A DNA stretch of 64,000 nucleotides from Klebsiella spallanzanii. Its GTDB lineage: Bacteria; Pseudomonadota; Gammaproteobacteria; Enterobacterales; Enterobacteriaceae. The translations under genes and the position numbers were made by a program. The stretch spans positions 186,001-250,000 of the forward strand of contig NZ_CABGGS010000003.1 of the NCBI RefSeq assembly GCF_902158555.1, written 5' to 3'. This document shows, piece by piece, positions 55,843-64,000 of this stretch (positions are counted from its first letter, which is position 1; every line of letters starts with the position of its first letter). The notes beneath the pieces are model-generated. The model saw only the letters and a list, made by a program, of their open reading frames with translations, did no database searches and had not been told where the DNA came from.

Positions 55843-57144
55843 TCAAGCAGAGGTAAAATCTGGCAATGGGTGATAAATCGGCCAGCTAAAAGAGAAACAG
55901 GCTCCGCTGAGCGGGCTTTCCTCACAATGAACCTCGCCTGACATCGCCTGAGCAATGCTGTGAACGATAGCCAGACCGAGGCCGCAGCCGCCGGTGGCGC
56001 GGTCGCGGCTGGGGTCGAGGCGCACGAAGGGTTCGAAAACCCGCTCCCGCTCATCAGGCGCAATACCCGGACCATCATCCTCAACTCGTAACGTCGCACG
56101 CGACCCCTGCAACGTCAGACTAACCTGAATACGCTGGTTGCTGTAGCGCAGAGCGTTATTCACCAGATTATCCAGCACGCGCTCCATTAAGCGCATATCC
56201 AGCGCGCCGTAATTCCCGGGCGTCACTTCCTTTAACATGACTTCGCGCTGTGGATTAACCATCTGAATATCCTCAACGTGGGCATTAATCCATGCCGGGA
56301 AATTGGGGGAGGTTAATTTCAGTTCATTTTGCGGGCGGTCGAGACGCGCATAGGTTAACAATTCTTCAATCAGCGCTTCCAGTTGGCCGATGTCTCGGTT
56401 TAACGCTTGTGATTCCGCCTCGGTGAGGTTTTCGCTCATTTCCAGGCGATAGCGCAGACGCACCAGCGGGGTGCGTAATTCGTGGGCAATACCGTCGATC
56501 AGCTGTTTTTTGCTGGCGATAAGCGCGTTGATATTATCGGCCATCTGGTTAAACGCCACGCCCAGCCGCTCGAAACTGGACATGCTATCGAAATGGATCC
56601 GCTCGGTAAGATGTCCTTCGCCGAAGCGCTGGGCGGCGGTTTCAATGCGTAACATGTCCTGCCAGTGGGGGCGCATCCAGATGAATACCGGGAAGGCCAG
56701 AGAGATAGCGATAAAGGCCATTAGTGCGAGATCGAGAAGGCGCATCTCATGCAGAAAATAGAGATAGGGCACCGGACCGACGGACAACACATAATGGCTG
56801 CGTGGGATGCGCTGGATAAAGGTGTACTGGTCATCGAGGGCGACGATATCCCCGGCGCGCAGATGCTGCATCGAGTTTTCCGAGAGTTTGAATTTGCTGA
56901 TGGGTTCGATATGCAGATCGAAAGAGAGATTCAGGTCCAGCTCTTTGAGCGTTTTGCTCCAGTCGCGCGGCGGGATCTCCCGTAGTTCGCTGCGCATCAG
57001 GTACAGCGAGCTTTTCATTAAATCATCCAGCGACTGGCGTCCTGCGCGTTCGGCGGTGAATTTATACACCAGGCCAACCATCATGGTCATCACCAGGAAA
57101 CAGACGAACAGCAGCAGGTAAAACTGCACAAACAGCTTTTTCAT
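55843..57144 (-). CDS. rstB: Sensor histidine kinase RstB
   Basis: A 433-residue inner-membrane kinase: TM1 (about 8-27), periplasmic sensor, TM2 (about 138-156), HAMP, dimerisation/phosphoacceptor domain with His in IDGIAHELRTPLVRL, and an ATPase domain (VNNALRYS; VEDDGPGIAPDE; GGCGLGLAIVHSI). It phosphorylates RstA and responds to acid and low Mg through PhoP. Length equals E. coli RstB. It lies 15 bp after rstA. Confidence 0.96.
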   Translation of the reverse strand: MKKLFVQFYLLLFVCFLVMTMMVGLVYKFTAERAGRQSLDDLMKSSLYLMRSELREIPPRDWSKTLKELDLNLSFDLHIEPISKFKLSENSMQHLRAGDIVALDDQYTFIQRIPRSHYVLSVGPVPYLYFLHEMRLLDLALMAFIAISLAFPVFIWMRPHWQDMLRIETAAQRFGEGHLTERIHFDSMSSFERLGVAFNQMADNINALIASKKQLIDGIAHELRTPLVRLRYRLEMSENLTEAESQALNRDIGQLEALIEELLTYARLDRPQNELKLTSPNFPAWINAHVEDIQMVNPQREVMLKEVTPGNYGALDMRLMERVLDNLVNNALRYSNQRIQVSLTLQGSRATLRVEDDGPGIAPDERERVFEPFVRLDPSRDRATGGCGLGLAIVHSIAQAMSGEVHCEESPLSGACFSFSWPIYHPLPDFTSA

Positions 57145-57159
57145 AGCCAGACCCGTAAC

Positions 57160-57876
57160 TTAATTATCCCAGGCGTGAGGGGCGAACAGGTAGCCTTTAT
57201 TGCGTACCGTCTTGATACGATAAGGCTCAGTGGCATTATCGAGGAGCTTTTTACGCAGGCGCGAAATGGCCACGTCGACGCTGCGGTCCATGCCATCGTA
57301 GCTGACGCCGCGCAGATTCTTCAGCAGAGCATCCCGGTCCATAATTTGCCCGGCGTGCGTCGCGAGTTCCCATAGCAGATCGAAGTCGGCCGTCGACAGC
57401 GCCACGCTTTCGCCGCTGAGCATCACCTGACGATTAACCGGATCGATGGTCAGGGAGCCAAAGCTAATGGATTTATGCGGCGTAAGCGAGGAGGGGGCGC
57501 TGGTACCTGGCGTAGCGGTATGCTGGCGCAGATGCAGGCGCAGGCGGGCCAACAGTACTGCGGGCGGCGTGGTTTTCAGGATATAGTCGCTGGCGCCCAT
57601 TTCGAGCGATAAAATATGGTTCATATCGCTGTCCAGGGAGGTAAGCAGTACGATGGGGCCCTGCCATTGGCCGCGTAAATCCCGGCACAGCGTCATGCCG
57701 TCTTTGCCCGGCAGCATGATATCCAGCAGCACCAGGTCCGGCTGCTCGCGCGCGATAACCTCTTCTGCGCGGTCGCCTCGCGGTTCAACGACGACGTCCA
57801 TATCGTGCTTTCCCAGATAAGCGGCAATCAGCGCACCGACTTCCGGCTCATCCTCAACAAAAACGATCTTATTCAT
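57160..57876 (-). CDS. rstA: OmpR-family response regulator RstA
   Basis: A 238-residue response regulator. Phosphoacceptor Asp is in LVLLDIMLPGKDG, the switch Thr in IVLLTSLD, and Lys in DYILKTTPPAVLL. The C-terminal winged-helix DNA-binding domain runs from about residue 135, with recognition helix in SVDVAISRLRKKLLD. In E. coli the operon is PhoP-activated; upstream I see TGTTTA but no clear second half-site. Confidence 0.96.
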   Translation of the reverse strand: MNKIVFVEDEPEVGALIAAYLGKHDMDVVVEPRGDRAEEVIAREQPDLVLLDIMLPGKDGMTLCRDLRGQWQGPIVLLTSLDSDMNHILSLEMGASDYILKTTPPAVLLARLRLHLRQHTATPGTSAPSSLTPHKSISFGSLTIDPVNRQVMLSGESVALSTADFDLLWELATHAGQIMDRDALLKNLRGVSYDGMDRSVDVAISRLRKKLLDNATEPYRIKTVRNKGYLFAPHAWDN

Positions 57877-58003
57877 ATTTTTGGCGCATATATAAAAGAC
57901 TTAACATACACTGCCGTTAATTTACCTGCCATTATTCTTTTATAAACAAATGTTCTTCCGCTATGCTGCGGGTTCTTGTTGTTTAAATGTTAAGGCAAAA
58001 GGA

Positions 58004-58339
58004 ATGGGGCTGTTGATAAAAGCGCTGCTTGGGGCACTGGTTGTCGTCCTGATCGGCGTGCTGTCCAAAACGAAAAACTACTATATCGCCGGGTTAATTC
58101 CTCTATTTCCTACCTTCGCCCTGATTGCGCACTATATCGTCGCCAGCGAGCGGGGTATCGAAGCGCTGCGGACCACCATTGTATTCGGTATGTGGTCGAT
58201 CATTCCGTACTTTATTTATCTTCTTTCTTTATGGTATTTCACCGGAATCATGCGCCTGCCGTTTGCCCTGGCAGGCGCTGTCGTGTGCTGGAGTTTGTGC
58301 GCGTGGCTGTTAATTATCGGCTGGAGCCGTTTCCATTAG
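58004..58339 (+). CDS. ydgC: GlpM-family inner membrane protein YdgC
   Basis: A 111-residue protein with three to four hydrophobic helices (about 3-22, 28-46, 58-78, 88-107). The start is MGLLIKALLGALVVVLIGVL, 1-2 bp after AAGGCAAAAGG; a longer frame opens at 57950 without support. YdgC resembles GlpM, a membrane protein required for alginate production in Pseudomonas. Function here unknown. Divergent from rstA; stop overlaps folM by 4 bp. Confidence 0.9.
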   Translation: MGLLIKALLGALVVVLIGVLSKTKNYYIAGLIPLFPTFALIAHYIVASERGIEALRTTIVFGMWSIIPYFIYLLSLWYFTGIMRLPFALAGAVVCWSLCAWLLIIGWSRFH

Positions 58340-59061
58340 CGCAGATGGCGGCCGCCATCGACGGCGAATGAGCGTCCGGTCACATAGCGACTGTTGAACA
58401 GATATTCGACAAGTTCAATAATCTCTTTCTCACCCGGCGCGATTTTCATCAGCGATTTATCGAGCGCCTGCTTGCGGTACTCCGCGTCATCGCCTTCATT
58501 AAATAAAATAAGCGACGGGGCGATGGCGTTGACCTTAATTTCCGGCGCCAGCTTGCGGGAAAACGAACGACTCATATTATCCAGCGCGGCCTTACTCGCG
58601 GCGTAGGCAATGTGTTTATCGCTACCGCGTTCCACGACGTAATCGGTAATGTGGATAATGTCGCTGGCCGCATGACCGTTGCCGCGCAGCAGGCTCTCCA
58701 GCGCATGGTTGAGCAGGTAAGGGGCGTTAACGTGAATTTGCATCATGCTGGCGAGTACCGTGGTTAATGGTATTCCCGGCTTTTCCGCCATCCATCCGCT
58801 GGCATTATGAATAATGGCGCGCAGGCCGCTGCTTGCCAGCGCTTTGACCTCTTCAGCGAATGCCAGAATACTTTGGTCGGTGCTGAAATCCGCGTGCAGG
58901 CAAACGGCTCCCGCTTCCCGTAGCGCATCGATGGCCGGGTAGTACGTACGGTAGCTGACGATAACGGGCTGTTGCTGAGCCAGAAAATGGCGGGCCAGGG
59001 CGAGGCCGATACGGCGGCCGCCGCCGGTAATCAGGATCGGGCGAGGCTGGAGGTCAGCCAT
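58336..59061 (-). CDS. folM: Dihydromonapterin reductase FolM
   Basis: A 241-residue short-chain dehydrogenase/reductase. The NADPH-binding turn is ITGGGRRIGLAL with adjacent Arg, and the active site is YAASKAALD (Tyr-x3-Lys). It reduces dihydromonapterin to tetrahydromonapterin, the cofactor of phenylalanine hydroxylase in some bacteria, and has weak dihydrofolate reductase activity. AAAGGAGAT precedes the ATG. It lies downstream of ydgI; stops of folM and ydgC overlap. Confidence 0.94.
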   Translation of the reverse strand: MADLQPRPILITGGGRRIGLALARHFLAQQQPVIVSYRTYYPAIDALREAGAVCLHADFSTDQSILAFAEEVKALASSGLRAIIHNASGWMAEKPGIPLTTVLASMMQIHVNAPYLLNHALESLLRGNGHAASDIIHITDYVVERGSDKHIAYAASKAALDNMSRSFSRKLAPEIKVNAIAPSLILFNEGDDAEYRKQALDKSLMKIAPGEKEIIELVEYLFNSRYVTGRSFAVDGGRHLR

Positions 59062-59097
59062 GGGTATCTCCTTTGAATTCAGCGGCAGGGTAACCGC

Positions 59098-60480
59098 TTA
59101 CCCCACCAACATCCACGTTGCCGGTACGGCGGCAACCAGCAAAAAACCAATTAATGCCAGGTCACGGCGTTTGAGCGAGCGCTCGTGCTGGTGTGTACGA
59201 CGGGCATACAGGAAAACCAGAAGACCCGGAGCGTAAAGTATCACCGACAACAATAAATGCACAGGGCCGGATGCATATAATAACCATAAGCCATAAGCGC
59301 AGGCTCCGACACCTACCGCCTTATGTAGCGGGCGTTTGGCTATCTTCAACAGAAAAGCGCCGACGAGGAAATAAGGAACCAGAATCATTTCGGAGGCGAT
59401 AGTCAACAACGTGTTGTAATCCGACCCTGTTAGCCAAATCATCACCAGTGAAGCCTGCACGCTGATATTAGTGAGCCACAGCGAAGCCGACGGGGCGTTG
59501 TTTTTATTGGTGCGGGAGAAGAGGCGCGGGAATGCTTTATGGGTTGCCGCCAGATAAGGGACTTCCGCCGCCATAATCGTCCAGCTCAGGTAAGCGCCGC
59601 AGACGGAGATAATCAGCCCCGCAGCGATAACAATCTCGCCCCAGTTACCCATCATTTTGACCATCAGCCCGGCCATCGACGGATTGCGGATTTCTGCCAA
59701 TTCACTGCGCGGAACGACGCCTAAAGAGAGCAGGGTCACCAGCAGATAGACCGCCAGCGCGGAAAGAACCGCTAAAAGGGTCGCGCGCCCTACGTCCCGT
59801 TTGTTACGCGCGCGGGCGGAAACCACGACCGCGCCTTCTACGCCGATAAACACCCACAGGGTGATCAGCATGGTATTTTTCACCTGTTCCCACACCGGCA
59901 CGCCCAGCGCCAGACCGCTGAAATCAAGACGAAATGTCTCCATGCGAAACGCAATGGCGGCCAATGCGATAAACGCGCCGAGCGGCAGCAGCTTAGCCAG
60001 GGTGGCCGCCAGGTTGATACCCGCTGCCGTTTGTACACCGCGCAGGACCAGGAAATGCACGATCCACAGCAGAACAGACGCGCCGATGATGGACTGCCAG
60101 GTATTACCATCACCAAACAGGCGCAGCTCCGGCGTATCGGTAAAGAAACTCAGCGCTGAGAAAACGATAACCAGGTAGGAGACATTGGCAACAACCGCAC
60201 ATAGCCAGTAGCCCCATGCGGAGCAGAAGCCAATTAGTTCACCGAAACCTTCCCGGGCGTAGGTAAATATACCGCCGTCGAGATCGGGACGAATACGGGT
60301 GAGCAGCAGCATGGCAAAGGCGAGGAACAGGATCCCCACGCCGGTAATGCCCCAGCCGATAAGCAGTGCGGAAGGGCTGGCGACGGCTGCCATATTTTGC
60401 GGCAGACTGAATACACCGGCGCCCAGCATTGAGCTGAGTACCAGTGCGGTCAGGGCGCTGAGGCCCAGTTTCTTTTCCAT
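59098..60480 (-). CDS. ydgI: Basic amino acid antiporter YdgI (ArcD-type)
   Basis: A 460-residue APC-superfamily transporter with about 12-13 helices. It belongs to the arginine:ornithine antiporter branch: ALTALVLSSMLGAGVFSLPQNMA with the GAGVFSLP motif in TM1, and FIGVEGAVVVSARA later. Same length as E. coli YdgI. There are no arginine deiminase genes here, so a catabolic ArcD role is not shown. A TGTTGTAA string inside (59411-59422) is only a chance partial Ter match. Confidence 0.92.
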   Translation of the reverse strand: MEKKLGLSALTALVLSSMLGAGVFSLPQNMAAVASPSALLIGWGITGVGILFLAFAMLLLTRIRPDLDGGIFTYAREGFGELIGFCSAWGYWLCAVVANVSYLVIVFSALSFFTDTPELRLFGDGNTWQSIIGASVLLWIVHFLVLRGVQTAAGINLAATLAKLLPLGAFIALAAIAFRMETFRLDFSGLALGVPVWEQVKNTMLITLWVFIGVEGAVVVSARARNKRDVGRATLLAVLSALAVYLLVTLLSLGVVPRSELAEIRNPSMAGLMVKMMGNWGEIVIAAGLIISVCGAYLSWTIMAAEVPYLAATHKAFPRLFSRTNKNNAPSASLWLTNISVQASLVMIWLTGSDYNTLLTIASEMILVPYFLVGAFLLKIAKRPLHKAVGVGACAYGLWLLYASGPVHLLLSVILYAPGLLVFLYARRTHQHERSLKRRDLALIGFLLVAAVPATWMLVG

Positions 60481-60615
60481 TGCATTCCCGAGGTGACAAT
60501 CATCAAATTAAGAATATTTATTTTGCGAAATCGCATAAAAATGGAGGATTGCGCTAAGGCGCGGGATTTTACGGAGTGTTTTGTATGCATGCAATGGAGA
60601 GAAATGAAAAAAAGC

Positions 60616-60642
60616 AAAAAGGCGGCAAATCGCCGCCTTTTT
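60616..60642. terminator. Bidirectional terminator ydgH / upstream of ydgI
   Basis: AAAAAGGCGGC / GCCGCCTTTTT with loop aaatc, A-run and T-run on either side. On the minus strand it ends ydgH before ydgI. Confidence 0.9.
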
Positions 60643-60659
60643 GCTCAGACTGAATGCTG

Positions 60660-61610
60660 TTATTTATACAGGTCGGCGCTGATGGTGATGTTGCCACCGC
60701 GTTCCTGCCACTGACGGGTAATGTGATAGTACTTAGCGCCTTTCTTAGCAGCGCGCTTAGCCGTCTGGTAGGAGATTTCCGTCATGTTACCGTAGTTGCC
60801 GGTAAACTTGATGCTGTCGTAAGGAACCATCTGCGCGGCAGTGATTTTATTCACTTCTTCAACTTTGGTGCCGTCCGGCAACGTGACGGTGTAACGTCCG
60901 CCTTTAGAGGATTGCGTTTCGAAGAAGCGGCCTACGCCGGTGCCTGAACCCACGGCTGCGGAAGTCGCAACGCCTGGAATTTCAACTTTCTTAGCCGCTT
61001 CGCCGCCTTCGGCCAACGCAGCGCGACCGGCTTCTGAATCCGCCGGGATCGCGTCCGGGCTTTGCAGGACGCGTTTTTTCGCATCCGCTTTATAGACGTA
61101 AGCGGTAATGCGCTGGTTTCCGCCCTGGTTGGCATCAACCTGACGGACGATAAAGAAGGAAGCTGCGCCCTTGGCTTTAGCCGCTTTGGTGATAGCGTCG
61201 TTGACTTCCGGCTGGCTGCGGTAGAAGCCCTGCACGGTGACGGTATCGAAAGGTTCCAGCTCAACGGCCTGATCTTTCGGTAATTCCATTATGCCGTTAA
61301 TAATACGGTTTTTCGGCGCGTCGGCCTGCGGGGCATTTTCTTTATAAAAATCGGCCGTTACGCGCAGGTTGCCGCCGCTGCCAAAATCAGACGTGTCGAC
61401 AACATAAAAGGAAGCTGCGCCTTCTTTGTCGGCTTTACGGGAAACTGCCTGCACTGCGTCGCCAATGGCGTTAAAACGGCCGGTGACCTCAACGCGATCG
61501 TAGGGCTTCAGCGCTGCCGCCTGCTCCGGAGTCAGCTCGGTCGCTGCATGGGCAGACAACGCGGTTGTAGCCAGAAGAGCAGACGCCAGGAGTGAGTTCT
61601 TAAGCTTCAT
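60660..61610 (-). CDS. ydgH: DUF1471 periplasmic protein YdgH
   Basis: A 316-residue secreted protein: signal peptide 1-23 (ending LSAHAA) and three DUF1471 (BhsA/McbA/YhcN-type) domains at about 33-105, 110-185 and 240-316. Each has the Y/F-D-x-(V/I)-x-(V/F)-(T/Q)-G-x-(F/Y) start (DRVEVTGRFN; DTVTVQGFYR; DSIKFTGNYG) and a matching YHITRQ-like end. Small single-domain relatives act in stress and biofilm. Also called SssB-like in other enterobacteria. Start at 61610 behind AAGGAT. Confidence 0.93.
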   Translation of the reverse strand: MKLKNSLLASALLATTALSAHAATELTPEQAAALKPYDRVEVTGRFNAIGDAVQAVSRKADKEGAASFYVVDTSDFGSGGNLRVTADFYKENAPQADAPKNRIINGIMELPKDQAVELEPFDTVTVQGFYRSQPEVNDAITKAAKAKGAASFFIVRQVDANQGGNQRITAYVYKADAKKRVLQSPDAIPADSEAGRAALAEGGEAAKKVEIPGVATSAAVGSGTGVGRFFETQSSKGGRYTVTLPDGTKVEEVNKITAAQMVPYDSIKFTGNYGNMTEISYQTAKRAAKKGAKYYHITRQWQERGGNITISADLYK

Positions 61611-63659
<2,049 letters not shown>

Positions 63660-63666
63660 GGGGTAA

Positions 63667-64000
<334 letters not shown>

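Noticed and set aside
57900-58000. PhoP box for rstA
   Set aside because: A single TGTTTA is present, but five bases further there is no second (T/G)GTTTA-like half, so only the known E. coli regulation would support it.
59411-59422. Second Ter-like string in ydgI
   Set aside because: Only GTGTTGTAAT matches; the flanking GTA and CTAA parts of the Ter core are missing and it lies inside a conserved CDS.

Overview
This window is a piece of an enterobacterial chromosome (family Enterobacteriaceae). GC looks like the mid-50s percent and nearly every gene is a close match to an Escherichia coli K-12 gene. Gene order follows the K-12 interval from purR to pntB, in the opposite orientation. The extra genes and the GC suggest the Klebsiella/Raoultella/Kluyvera/Enterobacter side of the family, but I cannot fix the genus from sequence alone. 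It is a replication-terminus region: tus with its own Ter site lies at about 54.8-55.8 kb.

Layout. 1-8.4 kb: the purR operator end, small membrane protein ynhF, ydhP, then redox and detoxification genes (sodB, mepH, grxD, rnt, gloA, nemA-nemR, ydhL, ydhF). 8.4-14.3 kb: the ydhIJK efflux-type operon divergent from slyA, an extra membrane diguanylate cyclase, and slyB with a PhoP-type promoter. 14.6-20 kb: anmK, mliC, pdxH, tyrS, pdxY, gstA. 20-29.2 kb: dtpA, then ydgK-rsxABCDGE-nth, an electron-transport operon that ends in endonuclease III, plus cnu. 29.4-32.2 kb: a 6-phospho-beta-glucosidase with a 41-bp perfect palindrome, blr, ydgJ. 32.3-38.8 kb: a chaperone-usher fimbrial operon with three intact subunit genes, a decayed fourth one, usher, chaperone and tip adhesin. 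39.2-44.6 kb: add, a MetQ/NlpA-like lipoprotein, the selenium-associated yedE-yedF-ydfZ group, and a ZntB/CorA-like transporter. 44.6-48.6 kb: malY-malX divergent from malI, with twin MalI operators and a CRP site. 48.6-64 kb: ydgA, manA, fumA, fumC, tus/Ter, rstAB, ydgC, folM, ydgI, ydgH, pntA and the 5' part of pntB.

The backbone is conserved housekeeping: vitamin B6 (pdxH, pdxY), the TCA cycle (fumA, fumC), NADPH supply (pntAB), thiol and methylglyoxal defence (gloA, grxD, gstA, nemA), SoxR resetting (rsx) and PhoPQ-linked signalling (slyA, slyB, rstAB). Compared with K-12 as I remember it, accessory modules were inserted at slyA/slyB, cnu/blr, ydgJ/add and add/malY. The genes lhr, sodC and uidRABC-hdhA are missing from their K-12 positions. 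I saw no insertion sequence, prophage, CRISPR array, tRNA or rRNA. I did not find a wholly new system. The least explained pieces are the fimbrial operon with its decaying subunit, the palindrome-controlled glucosidase, and the selenium-linked cluster.
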